Shown: positions 9,400 to 17,925 of the stretch, piece after piece
How the letters are laid out: each line of letters starts with the position of its first letter
How positions within the stretch are numbered: the stretch's first letter is position 1
Origin: Agarivorans sp. Alg241-V36
Lineage (GTDB): Bacteria; Pseudomonadota; Gammaproteobacteria; Enterobacterales; Celerinatantimonadaceae
Direction: 5' to 3'
DNA length: 64,000 nt
NCBI RefSeq assembly: GCF_900537085.1
Contig: NZ_UNRE01000002.1
Location: forward strand, 186,289-250,288
Made by a program: the position numbers and the translations under genes
The notes under the pieces: generated by a model
The model's database searches: none
What the model was told of the DNA's origin: nothing
Seen by the model: only the letters and a program-made list of their open reading frames with translations

Positions 9400-9427
9400 A
9401 AAAAAACGAGGCATTTGCCTCGTTTTT
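9400..9427. terminator. Bidirectional Rho-independent terminator
   Basis: The stem aacgaggc/gcctcgtt closes a small att loop and is flanked by an A-run on the left and a T-run on the right, so it can stop transcription from both sides. It sits between the convergent hypothetical gene and the secreted metalloprotease gene. Confidence 0.9.
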
Positions 9428-9441
9428 CTATTCACAGGGTT

Positions 9442-12213
9442 TTAGTAGCCCAGCAACAATGTCCAATAGATACGATAGCTACTGTTACTGTTTTCAGCAC
9501 TAGCACCACCAAAATCTTTATGGTTAGAATTCATTATGTGGCGGCAGTGACCTTCACTATTTAGCCAGCCGTTCATCACATCAGCAACTGAGCCATAACC
9601 AGCGCCAATGTTTTCACCTGCCCAGTACTTGTCGTAGCCGTGCTTACGAGCTCGGTCGTTGGAATCTGAACCATCCTGACCGGTGTGCGAGAAGAAGTTA
9701 TTATTGGCCATGTTGTCGGAATGCTCCTGCGCAGCCAGTTGCAAAGACTGATGAAATTGCACTGGAGTGGTAGCCGCATAATAGCTACTGCCGCAGTTGC
9801 GGCCGACGCTTCTGGCTTCATTAACTGCGGCGAGTAGTTCAGCCGAAATTGTACCTGTTTCTCCGCCATCACCAGGATTAGTAGGATCTGTTGGATCGTT
9901 AGGGTCAGTGGGTGTTTCAGCTTCTTGCCAGTCGTTTAGCTTGGCGTCATCAATGATAAACTCGGTGCCCGCACCGGGTCCGAAGAAGAATAGTTCTGCG
10001 CTTTGAATAGCACCTGTGGCTTGCACAGTGAAGTCGGCGGTTAGTTCTTGCCAGCTAGAGTTACCAGATACTTTGCCTAGCTTATACCAAGTATGGCCAG
10101 CGTCATCGAGAATCAATAAGCGTGACTCAATTACGCCAGTTCCTGAGCTCATGCGCACTTGAGCGGATAACAAGTAGCGTTGCCCAGCTTTTACCGCGTT
10201 GAACACGTCTTGCTTGGGACCGTGATACCACTGGGAACGGTTTTTACTGAGTAGTGCATAGTTGCTGTTGTAAGCGTTGGTAGTGATATTAGTGGTGGCA
10301 CTGTATCCAGACTTCCAATTAGTGGTTTGGCCGCTCTCAAAGTCACCATTTTTTAGCAGGTTAGTTGCTGGCTGTGGAGGCTCACTGCCGCCGCCATTGT
10401 CACCCCCATTATCGCCACCACTTCCATCTACAGGAATGAAGCGAACTTGGTCTAGGCGGGCTCCATCTTCGCGAACGTAGAAGGTAATTGTGTTGTCACC
10501 TTGAGTTAGCTCAACCTCGAAGGTTTCCGAAATGCCGCGCGCATTTACGTCTATCTCTTGGTACTCGGCTAGATTGTGGGTATCCCATAGGTGGCGCTCA
10601 CCGCCATTGATGCTAAACCAGAATGAGTCTGCGGTTGCGGTTGGCGCGTAGCTAGTGGCTTTTAAGCTGTAGAGCCCAGCACCGGTGGCATAAAAGCTTA
10701 GCTCGGCGCGGTTGGCGCTTACCGCATTGCCTTCGTAGTAGTTACCGTTTAGGGCTGAATCAATGTAGCTGCCTGCGCTAGCTACACTGTCGTTGCCTCG
10801 GCGGAAGATACCATAGAGCTGGGCATCTTCTGCTTCAATCACAATGGTGCTTGGCTCATTGCCGGTTTCGCCACCACCGTTATCTCCGCCACCATTATCT
10901 CCACCACCGTTGTCACCGTTATTACTATCGCCGATGCGAACTAAGCGGATTTGGTCCAAGCGAGCACCGTCTTCACGCGCATACACATTGATGTAATGCT
11001 CACCGCGGCTCAGGTCGACCTCAACGGTATCACTGACGTTGCGCGAGTTAATATCCATCTCATCGTAACTCGGAGTGCTTAAAGTATCCCATAAGTGCCG
11101 GGTGCCATTATCAACTTGCACCCAAAACGAATCGCTCTTGTTACTAGAAGAGTAAGCGGTACCCTTTAAACGGTAGATCCCAGATTGTTCGAGGGTAAAC
11201 TTCAGCTCGGCACGGTGTGTGCTAACCGTATCGTCGTAGTAGTTGCCTTGAAAAGCTGTATCGATGTAACCCCCCGCACTTGCTGCGTTATCGGTGCCGG
11301 TTCTAAACAAACCAAACAAGCTAGCGCTTTCGGCTTCTAAGATGACATCATTATTGTTGCCGCCATTATCACCACCATTGTCTCCGCCGCCGTTATCTCC
11401 GCCGTTGTCGCCACCACCATTGTCACCGCCGTTGTTGGCAGTTGGATACCATGCCGCTAGCTGCGGAGCGACCGCATTAATCGCGTCCACCGCTTCCGCG
11501 CCATTTGCAGTGTTCTTATCTACACCACAAGGGTAGCCGCGACAAGTAGAAACGGACGCATCAGAAAACTGACGAACGCGAGTGTAGGTGCTAAAGGCTT
11601 GAGGGTAGCCCATGATAGTACTAAATGAGCGGTCAACCCCGTAGCCTGTGCCGTAGTCAAATACGCCACCTAAACTGTTTTGTTTTCGAGAATGGCCAAG
11701 GCCCATGTTGTGGCCGAGTTCATGAGCAAAAGTAAGTGAGTCACAGCCCGAGCTGCCACCAACAAAGTTGTAAGCCCAATTTTTGAAATAGCCATCAAAA
11801 CGACCGTTGGAGCCGGTACCTACGTAGCCTAAACCGCAAGTACTGTTGCTGGGCATAGTGAGTAGGGTCACGATGTCGGCGCCATGCTCAGTGCGTAAAT
11901 TCATTACATTCTGATCTTGGCGAAATTGGTTTAGCGCGTTGCTACTCATCGCGGTAGCACCAGCCTTGTTATACTCACTGCTATGCACCAAGCGCACTTC
12001 TATATTCATACCGCTATTTTGATAGGCAGTATTTGTGGTGCTGATTAGGTGGCTAATATAGGTGTCCATGGCACCACTTTGTTCGGCTTTTACCGCGGGT
12101 GTGTAAAGCACCATCACATCAACAGTATGCGTGGCTTGTGCAACGGCAGAGCCGAGCAAGCCAACAAGGCAAATTCCTAGCTTTGCCGTAGCTTTTTTCT
12201 TTCCTTGAAACAT
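9442..12213 (-). CDS. Secreted zinc metalloprotease with carbohydrate-binding and CAP domains
   Basis: The 923-residue exported protein has these parts in order: signal peptide (about 1-27); reprolysin-like metzincin domain (28-257) with zinc site HELGHNMGLGH at 164-174 and Met-turn STIMGY; Gly-Asp-Asn linker (261-286); CBM6/35-like module (289-428); linker; second such module (457-597); linker; CBM4/9-like module (617-760) starting NLLKNGDFESG; Pro-Thr-Asp linker; and a C-terminal CAP/SCP domain (790-923) with FFSHTGQDG, AGENIGAGYG and EGHCRHIMN. The protease domain follows the signal peptide directly, without a pro-region. The neighbouring upstream gene may supply that part. Both CBM-like modules and the CBM4/9-like module recur in the gene at 13067-15508. 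Probably the last gene of a three-gene leftward operon. Confidence 0.92.
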   Translation of the reverse strand: MFQGKKKATAKLGICLVGLLGSAVAQATHTVDVMVLYTPAVKAEQSGAMDTYISHLISTTNTAYQNSGMNIEVRLVHSSEYNKAGATAMSSNALNQFRQDQNVMNLRTEHGADIVTLLTMPSNSTCGLGYVGTGSNGRFDGYFKNWAYNFVGGSSGCDSLTFAHELGHNMGLGHSRKQNSLGGVFDYGTGYGVDRSFSTIMGYPQAFSTYTRVRQFSDASVSTCRGYPCGVDKNTANGAEAVDAINAVAPQLAAWYPTANNGGDNGGGDNGGDNGGGDNGGDNGGNNNDVILEAESASLFGLFRTGTDNAASAGGYIDTAFQGNYYDDTVSTHRAELKFTLEQSGIYRLKGTAYSSSNKSDSFWVQVDNGTRHLWDTLSTPSYDEMDINSRNVSDTVEVDLSRGEHYINVYAREDGARLDQIRLVRIGDSNNGDNGGGDNGGGDNGGGETGNEPSTIVIEAEDAQLYGIFRRGNDSVASAGSYIDSALNGNYYEGNAVSANRAELSFYATGAGLYSLKATSYAPTATADSFWFSINGGERHLWDTHNLAEYQEIDVNARGISETFEVELTQGDNTITFYVREDGARLDQVRFIPVDGSGGDNGGDNGGGSEPPQPATNLLKNGDFESGQTTNWKSGYSATTNITTNAYNSNYALLSKNRSQWYHGPKQDVFNAVKAGQRYLLSAQVRMSSGTGVIESRLLILDDAGHTWYKLGKVSGNSSWQELTADFTVQATGAIQSAELFFFGPGAGTEFIIDDAKLNDWQEAETPTDPNDPTDPTNPGDGGETGTISAELLAAVNEARSVGRNCGSSYYAATTPVQFHQSLQLAAQEHSDNMANNNFFSHTGQDGSDSNDRARKHGYDKYWAGENIGAGYGSVADVMNGWLNSEGHCRHIMNSNHKDFGGASAENSNSSYRIYWTLLLGY
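11359..11436 (-). repeat. Gly-Asp-Asn linker repeat tract
   Basis: A run of near-identical 9- to 12-base units encodes repeated GGDNGG and GGGDNGG between the protease domain and the first carbohydrate-binding-like module. Similar shorter tracts separate the later modules at about 10860-10920 and 10380-10425. Such tracts can change length by slipped replication, so spacer length may vary between strains. Confidence 0.85.
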
Positions 12214-12245
12214 GTTGTGATTTCTCTTATAGATTTTGTAGTGAA

Positions 12246-12986
12246 TTAGTTAATCGGCGGCTTGGGAGTTACCACGGGCTCAGGCAATAGCTCGTCAGAG
12301 TGATTCCAGCTGCGTAGCGAACTCATTTCTCGACTCGATATGATCCAAGCTTCACCGCTGTGCCCCTGAATGAAGTAAGTTTCATAAGGGGTATCGATGG
12401 TGGCATATAGCGCATCTTGGCCAGAGGTAAGCGTGACTAGGTAGTTCTCACCGTTTCCGGTATCAAAACGAGAGATGATGTCTTTACCGCCATGATCTAG
12501 CGGCACAACACTGACAACTTCGGTGACGAAGTTCTCATCCAATTGCGGGACTGGGATGTCCAGTTGATCACCAACCCGTAAATCTTGCACATTGAGATTC
12601 GAATACTCGACAAAGCGGCGCTCGGTTCCGTCTTTTAGCAGTTCTTCAAATTGGGCAGGAACTTCTGGTAATACGTTCCAGGCGCGAACATGGCTTTCGC
12701 GCGGTAGGGAGTTGGCTACGCTACCTTCTTCGCTTGCCAGCTGAAGCGCTTGTTGCTGTTTCTCAGTGATGGGCGCCTGAGGCGTAATGGTCTTGCCGTG
12801 TTTAGCGCTTAGATCGCTACCTTCGGGTTGGTTTGTTTGCTCAGCGCTGCTGGTTGCTTTTTGCTGAGGTGGTGGAATTAAGGCTTGCTCTAAGTCTTGT
12901 TGAGGGCCATTGCTATTTAGGCTGTACAAGGCGGCTAAGCTCGCGGTCAGCAGAGCAAGTGCGCCTAAAGGGGCTGTCTTTTTCAT
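12246..12986 (-). CDS. Exported protein resembling a metalloprotease pro-domain
   Basis: The 246-residue protein starts at ATG 12986 (MKKTAPLGALALLTASLAAL), with GAGAA just before it. A longer frame from 13010 lacks a better ribosome site. After a hydrophobic signal segment and a low-complexity Gln/Pro stretch, the C-terminal half contains RFVEYSNLNVQDLRVGDQL, PLDHGGKDIISRF and TYFIQGHSGEAWIIS. This order of a basic strand, a GDxLxIPV turn, a long hairpin and a final YFI..G...I strand resembles the N-terminal pro-regions of bacterial reprolysin-like proteases. The next gene downstream, 32 bases away, is such a protease without a pro-region. I infer a separately encoded chaperone or inhibitor. 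The homology is not proven. Confidence 0.55.
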   Translation of the reverse strand: MKKTAPLGALALLTASLAALYSLNSNGPQQDLEQALIPPPQQKATSSAEQTNQPEGSDLSAKHGKTITPQAPITEKQQQALQLASEEGSVANSLPRESHVRAWNVLPEVPAQFEELLKDGTERRFVEYSNLNVQDLRVGDQLDIPVPQLDENFVTEVVSVVPLDHGGKDIISRFDTGNGENYLVTLTSGQDALYATIDTPYETYFIQGHSGEAWIISSREMSSLRSWNHSDELLPEPVVTPKPPIN

Positions 12987-13066
12987 GTCGTTCTCTTGTA
13001 TCAAATACAATTAAAGCGGTGCGAGGATGGGCTAGGCCGACGCAAGGTTGGCCAAGCCTCAAGCGT

Positions 13067-15508
13067 TTATTGCTCGGTCAGCGATACTTCATCAATGATG
13101 AAGCTCTTAGCTGCATCTGGGCCGAAGAAAAACAGCTCTGCATTGATCAGGCTACCACTCGCTTGAACGGTGAATTCGGCGCTGATCTCTTGCCAGGCAG
13201 TGCTACCTGATACCTGGCCTAGTTTGTGCCATACATGGCCAGCGCTATCTTGAGTAAGCAAGCGAGACTCAATCTTAGTGCTGCTGCCAGAAACCATGCG
13301 CACCATGGCGCTGAGTTTATAGCTGCTGCCCACGTTGAGCATGCTGATGACGTCTTGCTTGGGACCGTGATACCAAGCGCTACGGTCTTTACTTAACAAC
13401 GCATAATTGCCGCTATAAGCACTGGTTGTAGTGGTGGTGGTGGCTGAGTAGCCAGAAACCCAGCCTGTGCTGTTGCCTGTTTCAAAGTCACCATTTACCA
13501 GCAGGTTTACTTCTGGTTCAGGAATTGGAGGCTCTTCACCGCCGCCGTTCCCGTCTACGGGTAGTAAACGCAGTTGGTCTAAGCGAGTACCATCTTCACG
13601 AACATATACTGTGATAGTGTTTTGGCCTTCGTTTAGCTGAACTTCAAGGCTGTCGGTATTACCACGTGAATTTACGTCCATTTCATCATAAGCAGCGGTG
13701 GCTAAGGTGTCCCACAAATGAATGTCACCATCGTTTACTTGGATCCAAAATGAATCAGCGCTTTGGGTAGGCGAATAAGCAGTGCCTTTCACTAGGTAAC
13801 GCCCGGCGCCAGTGGCAATAAAGGACATCTTAGCGCGATGAGGATTACTAGTATTGCCCTCGTAGTAGCTACCGCTATAGGCGGAGTCGATGTATGCACC
13901 ACCTTGAGCAGCACTGTCACTACCTACTTTAAACTCACCAGACAAATTGGCGCTCTCTGCCTCAATAGTGATAGGGCGGGGAATACCGTCGTAGCCACCG
14001 TTTTCACCATCATCTTGGCCGCCATTACCCGCACCAATGCGAACCAGGCGCAGACGGTCTAAACGCGTGCCGTCTTCACGTACATAGACTACGATTTTGT
14101 GTTGCCCTGCTGAGATATCAATCTCAACTTGGTTGGCTTCGTTACGGTAGTTAACATCCATCTCCTCATAGTATGAGGTGTTGTTGGTATCCCAAACCTG
14201 ACGAGGGTTGTCGTTAACTTTTATGTAGAACGAGTCTGCTTGATTGTTCGGCGCAAAGGTGGTGCCTTTGAGGGCATACAAACCCGCTTTAGGAGCTGTA
14301 AAGCTAAGCTCGGCACGGTTAGCTTCTACGTTTTCGCTGTAGTATTTGCCTTGGTATTCAGCATGAATGTACTGACCGGCTGACGCGGCGCTATCGTTGC
14401 CTATTTTGAACAGACCAAAGAGTTGAGCATCTTCAGCCTCTATGATGATGTCGCTATCATTACCACCACCGCCATTATTGCCACCGAGCTCATTTTGTAT
14501 TTGCGCTTTGGCTGAGCTAGAGATACTCCAGCGCAGAGTATTTTCGAAGTATTGTACTTGGTCGCTGCGACTCGCTCGACTCACAATGCGATACCAGTTA
14601 TCTCGTGCTTGTTGGTGAGCAAAGCGGTTACTCAGACGTGGGTTGTTGTCTATTTGTTGATAAAGTCTTTGTACAAAAGCCTTGCCTCCTAAGGTGTCAT
14701 ACCACTCCAGCAAGACCGCTGACATTAGTGTGTTGATGGTACCGTTACGCCAAGGCAGTTTGCTGGTAGCCCAAACGTTATCAAAAGTATAAGCATTGTT
14801 GTTTAGGTACTTATTGAGTTCGTCTCGATGATCTTGGCGAAAGCGAGCATAGTCTTTACCGAAATAGTGCAGACCTACACCTAAATCATCAACAATCCAA
14901 AAGGCTGCGGCGTTGTTGAAGCCAACTGTCCAGTAGCCATAGGCTGAGTTATTACCGTCCATTGCCCAATCTATCCAAGCATTCCATCCGTTAGAACCGG
15001 TCTTGTAAAAGTTCCGATTCATTTCATATAACCATACTTGGTCAATGCTTATATTCCCTTGGCGTACTCGCTCATAAAAAGGGTTAAACAAACCGCTACC
15101 GACCGATAAGCCAAAGACGCCATGAGCAGCAAGACCGCCTGCACCATTATTGTCCTTGGGTATTTGAATGGTGGGTCGCCCTTTATAAGAACCATTCAAT
15201 GAGAGGTTGCGAAGGCCGGTGAATTCTTCGAAAGATGCTTTCGATGCAGCCATTAAGGCAACGATTTTTTCCATGGTAGCGCGTTCATAAGTGCTACCAG
15301 ACGCCCCTTCAATAGCAATTGCCATATTGTTGCTGTACCAAACCGTTGCGGTTCGGTTTCCTTGATTGGCGATATTGAAGTTGAAATTAACATTTTGGTC
15401 GATGTTAATTGCCACACCACCATTGTATCGAGCAGCAAATGAGTTACTCGACAAACACATTAAGATTGCACAGCACATAACCATACTGTGGCGCAGAATT
15501 TTAGCCAT
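13067..15508 (-). CDS. Secreted modular protein with peptidase-like and carbohydrate-binding domains
   Basis: The 813-residue exported protein has a signal peptide (1-26), an N-terminal domain of about 320 residues, two CBM6/35-like modules (about 354-492 and 513-652) and a C-terminal CBM4/9-like module (668-811). The N-terminal domain contains IDQVWLYEMNRNFY (about 156-168), where a gluzincin would carry HExxH; here it reads YEMNR, with no zinc histidines. It may be a non-catalytic or differently catalytic relative of such peptidases, which is tentative. All three C-terminal modules closely match those of the metalloprotease at 9442-12213. AGGGAAA precedes the ATG. The gene opens a probable operon with the pro-domain-like protein (80-base gap) and the protease. 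Confidence 0.85.
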   Translation of the reverse strand: MAKILRHSMVMCCAILMCLSSNSFAARYNGGVAINIDQNVNFNFNIANQGNRTATVWYSNNMAIAIEGASGSTYERATMEKIVALMAASKASFEEFTGLRNLSLNGSYKGRPTIQIPKDNNGAGGLAAHGVFGLSVGSGLFNPFYERVRQGNISIDQVWLYEMNRNFYKTGSNGWNAWIDWAMDGNNSAYGYWTVGFNNAAAFWIVDDLGVGLHYFGKDYARFRQDHRDELNKYLNNNAYTFDNVWATSKLPWRNGTINTLMSAVLLEWYDTLGGKAFVQRLYQQIDNNPRLSNRFAHQQARDNWYRIVSRASRSDQVQYFENTLRWSISSSAKAQIQNELGGNNGGGGNDSDIIIEAEDAQLFGLFKIGNDSAASAGQYIHAEYQGKYYSENVEANRAELSFTAPKAGLYALKGTTFAPNNQADSFYIKVNDNPRQVWDTNNTSYYEEMDVNYRNEANQVEIDISAGQHKIVVYVREDGTRLDRLRLVRIGAGNGGQDDGENGGYDGIPRPITIEAESANLSGEFKVGSDSAAQGGAYIDSAYSGSYYEGNTSNPHRAKMSFIATGAGRYLVKGTAYSPTQSADSFWIQVNDGDIHLWDTLATAAYDEMDVNSRGNTDSLEVQLNEGQNTITVYVREDGTRLDQLRLLPVDGNGGGEEPPIPEPEVNLLVNGDFETGNSTGWVSGYSATTTTTTSAYSGNYALLSKDRSAWYHGPKQDVISMLNVGSSYKLSAMVRMVSGSSTKIESRLLTQDSAGHVWHKLGQVSGSTAWQEISAEFTVQASGSLINAELFFFGPDAAKSFIIDEVSLTEQ

Positions 15509-15816
15509 TTAGTTTCCCTATTGACCGCTAGCAAATGCAGTGTTGTTGCTAGTCGCTCAAATCCTTTTGAGTTTATATTTATAGTAATTGTATGATTTTA
15601 AAGCAGGCTAATCATACTCCTACAATTAACAAAGTAAATAACAAGCATCAATAAATCTTTATAAATTAATAAGATATCGTTTTCAGATTTGGATTGGCAG
15701 GTAAGGGCGGCGATTTAAGCTGCTATCTGTGACATTCAGTTGCAAATTAAGCAAATCAAATAGAAACGCCGGAAACTGCTTTGAGGTTGGGTGGCTTTAA
15801 AGACTTGCATGTGAAT
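15509..15816. promoter_or_regulatory. Upstream region of the secreted-protein operon
   Basis: This AT-rich stretch contains no convincing gene. It must carry the leftward promoter for the operon that starts at 15508. I could not fix a specific -35/-10 pair or regulator site. Confidence 0.35.
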
Positions 15817-15849
15817 TTGACAATTACCTACTAATCTATAAGTATGAAC

Positions 15850-15962
15850 TTATGAGTATATTATTTAGCCAAGTTTCAGCGCGAATTATCATCATTCCAT
15901 AGGAATGGTGGGTTTGCTGATGTGCTTAGAAACTAGAAACCCGCCCTCGAGGCGGGTTTTCT
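15850..15962 (+). ncRNA. Candidate small RNA ending at an orphan terminator
   Basis: No gene reads rightward into this spot, yet it ends in a strong Rho-independent terminator. About 30 bases before the presumed 5' end lies TTGACA at 15817-15822, with TATAAG-like sequence at 15837-15842; the 14-base spacing is short, so the promoter call is weak. A second hairpin, cattcc-ata-ggaatg, lies at 15893-15907. Two hairpins plus a U-tract within about 110 bases is the usual shape of a bacterial small RNA. No coding frame is evident. Confidence 0.35.
15937..15962 (+). terminator. Rho-independent terminator
   Basis: A 9-bp stem, aaacccgcc/ggcgggttt, closes the loop ctcga and is followed by a T-rich end. 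It lies between two divergent genes, so it ends neither of them. It supports a short separate transcript or insulates the downstream kinase gene. Confidence 0.85.
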
Positions 15963-15999
15963 ATTTCTGCCTCTTGGGATTTTACTGTTAGGAGGTAAC

Positions 16000-16515
16000 A
16001 TGAAAAAAGTAGCGATATTTGGGAAACCAGGCAGTGGTAAGTCAACCTTAAGCAAGGCTTTGACTCAGGCAACACATCTCGAGTTGCATGCTTTAGATTC
16101 CATTTTGTTTAATGCCGATGGCAGCCAAATAGATCGCCAAGCTTACGACTACAAGCATCGCGCTATATTGCATTCTGAAAACTGGATAATTGACGGCTTT
16201 GGTCCAATATCTTCTTTTTATGAGCGCCTTGAGGCGGCCGATACGCTTATTTACATCGATTTACCCTATGCGGTGAGTTATTGGCTGGTGACTAAACGGC
16301 TATTAAAAGGAATATTTATTAAACCCGCAGGTTGGCCCAGTGGCAGTTCGGTGATTAAAGGAACGCTGCAAAGCTATAAAACCCTAAAGCTTTGTCCCAA
16401 GTTTTGGAATGATGAATTTATGCAGAAGCTGCAAGAGATAGCAAAGGGCAAAAAGCTCTATGTGATTCGCTCAGTAGCAGAGCTAAACCGCTTTGTTGAA
16501 CAACATCAAGAATAG
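16000..16515 (+). CDS. P-loop nucleoside kinase-like protein
   Basis: The 171-residue cytoplasmic protein has a Walker A motif GKPGSGKST at residues 8-16, an LDS segment at about 37-39 and WIIDGF at about 62-67, as in the adenylate-kinase-like topology-modulation (FlaR) family. Its middle part, YIDLPYAVSYWLVTKRLLKG, matches the nucleotide-kinase lid region of that family. The phosphate acceptor is not known for these proteins. A textbook ribosome site, TAGGAGG, sits before the ATG. It stands alone and ends 4 bases before the convergent icd gene. Confidence 0.82.
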   Translation: MKKVAIFGKPGSGKSTLSKALTQATHLELHALDSILFNADGSQIDRQAYDYKHRAILHSENWIIDGFGPISSFYERLEAADTLIYIDLPYAVSYWLVTKRLLKGIFIKPAGWPSGSSVIKGTLQSYKTLKLCPKFWNDEFMQKLQEIAKGKKLYVIRSVAELNRFVEQHQE

Positions 16516-16519
16516 AGGC

Positions 16520-17779
16520 TTAGCTGCTCATGTGTTTGATCACTTCGTCGCCAAAGGCTGAGCAGCTTACTTCGCTGGCATTATCTATCATTCGAGCAAA
16601 GTCATAAGTGACGGTGCGTGCGCCAATGGCGCCGTCTACACCTTGGCTGATCAGCTCGGCAGCTTTTATCCAGCCAATGTGTTTTAACATCATTTGGGCG
16701 CATAGAATAATAGAGCAAGGGTTTACTTTATCTTGCCCAGCTAGGCGCGGCACGGTGCCATGTGTGGGTTCGAAAAAGGCGACTTCGCTGCTCATGTTGG
16801 CGCCTGGGGCAATGCCAATGCCACCTACATGGGCTGCCAGTGCATCGGCCAGTAAATCACCGTTTTGGTTCATGGTGGCAATCACATCGTAGAGCTCTGG
16901 GTGCAAGGTCACCTGTTGGAACATACTGTCGGCAATGATGTCTTTGATCACTAACGGCGCTTGGCCGTTTTCGCGCGGGATCTCTAACCAATAGCCGTTG
17001 CTGTGAGTTTGAGCGCCAAATTCTTCTTCAGCTAATTGGTAGCCCCAGTTTTTAAAGGCGCCTTCGGTAAATTTCATAATGTTGCCTTTGTGCACCAAGG
17101 TTACCGATTCTCGCTGGTGGTCCAGTGCGTACTGAATCGCATGGCGGATCAGTCGTTTAGAGCCTTGTTCGGAAATGTGTTTGATGCCCACGCCACATTC
17201 TTCACTAAAGCGCATTTTAGTCACGCCCATTTCTTGTTGAAGAAAGTCAATCACCCGCTCTGCGCCTGGGCTGCCTGCTTTCCATTCTATGCCGCTGTAA
17301 ATGTCTTCGGAGTTTTCTCTAAACACTACCATGTCGGTTAGCTCAGGATGTTTAAGCGGCGAGGGGACACCTTGAAACCAGCGAATAGGGCGAATATTCA
17401 CAAACAGATCCATTTCTTGGCGCAAGGAAATATTCAGTGAACGAAATCCGCCGCCGATTGGGGTAGTGAGCGGGCCTTTAATCGCCACTTTGTGTTCGCG
17501 AATCGCCCCCAGCGTTTCTTGCGGAAACCAGTCGCCGTCATACATATTGGCGGCCTTTTCACCGTTAAAGACTTCCATCCACATAATTTTTCGTTGCTGG
17601 CCATAAGCCTTCTCAACAGCGGTATCAACCACTTTTAGCATCACCGGAGTGATGTCTACTCCCACGCCATCGCCTTCTATGTAGGTGATGATGGGCTTAT
17701 TGGGTACCAGCAATTCTTGTTGCTGGTTAATACTTATTTTTTCTCCGCCAGCGGGAATGCGAATATGTTGATAGGGCAT
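16520..17779 (-). CDS. icd: NADP-dependent isocitrate dehydrogenase
   Basis: The 419-residue enzyme oxidatively decarboxylates isocitrate to 2-oxoglutarate in the TCA cycle. The sequence shows the substrate-binding block [20 protein letters not shown], which includes the Ser that E. coli AceK phosphorylates. It also has [25 protein letters not shown], and the metal and cofactor regions IADSMFQQ and [17 protein letters not shown]. Length and order match E. coli Icd throughout. It is cytoplasmic and dimeric in known relatives. The promoter should lie in the 146 bases between it and the xylanase gene, where a xylanase terminator also sits. Confidence 0.97.
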   Translation of the reverse strand: MPYQHIRIPAGGEKISINQQQELLVPNKPIITYIEGDGVGVDITPVMLKVVDTAVEKAYGQQRKIMWMEVFNGEKAANMYDGDWFPQETLGAIREHKVAIKGPLTTPIGGGFRSLNISLRQEMDLFVNIRPIRWFQGVPSPLKHPELTDMVVFRENSEDIYSGIEWKAGSPGAERVIDFLQQEMGVTKMRFSEECGVGIKHISEQGSKRLIRHAIQYALDHQRESVTLVHKGNIMKFTEGAFKNWGYQLAEEEFGAQTHSNGYWLEIPRENGQAPLVIKDIIADSMFQQVTLHPELYDVIATMNQNGDLLADALAAHVGGIGIAPGANMSSEVAFFEPTHGTVPRLAGQDKVNPCSIILCAQMMLKHIGWIKAAELISQGVDGAIGARTVTYDFARMIDNASEVSCSAFGDEVIKHMSS

Positions 17780-17884
17780 GTAAAGCCTAAAAGTAACGAG
17801 TGCTTGGTCTTTACTCTACTTGGCGAATTAAACAGGGGCAACGCTGAGTGCTGCAAGAAGTGATGTGGTAAGGATTTAAAGCAA

Positions 17885-17918
17885 GAGAAAAGGCTAAGCG
17901 CTGGTGTAGTGCTTAGCC
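17885..17918 (-). terminator. Rho-independent terminator of the xylanase gene
   Basis: Read leftward, ggctaagc pairs with gcttagcc across an 11-base loop and is followed by TTTTCTC. It lies just after the xylanase stop codon and before the icd promoter region. Confidence 0.8.
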
Positions 17919-17925
17919 CAATAAA

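Noticed and set aside
11294-11536. An 80-codon rightward frame rich in Pro-Leu-Ser repeats.
   Set aside because: It is the antisense shadow of the Gly-Asp-Asn linker tract of the metalloprotease.
13028-13060. Hairpin gggctaggcc/ggccaagcct between two genes of the secreted operon as a terminator.
   Set aside because: The stem has mismatches and no T-run. At most it is a processing or attenuation site.
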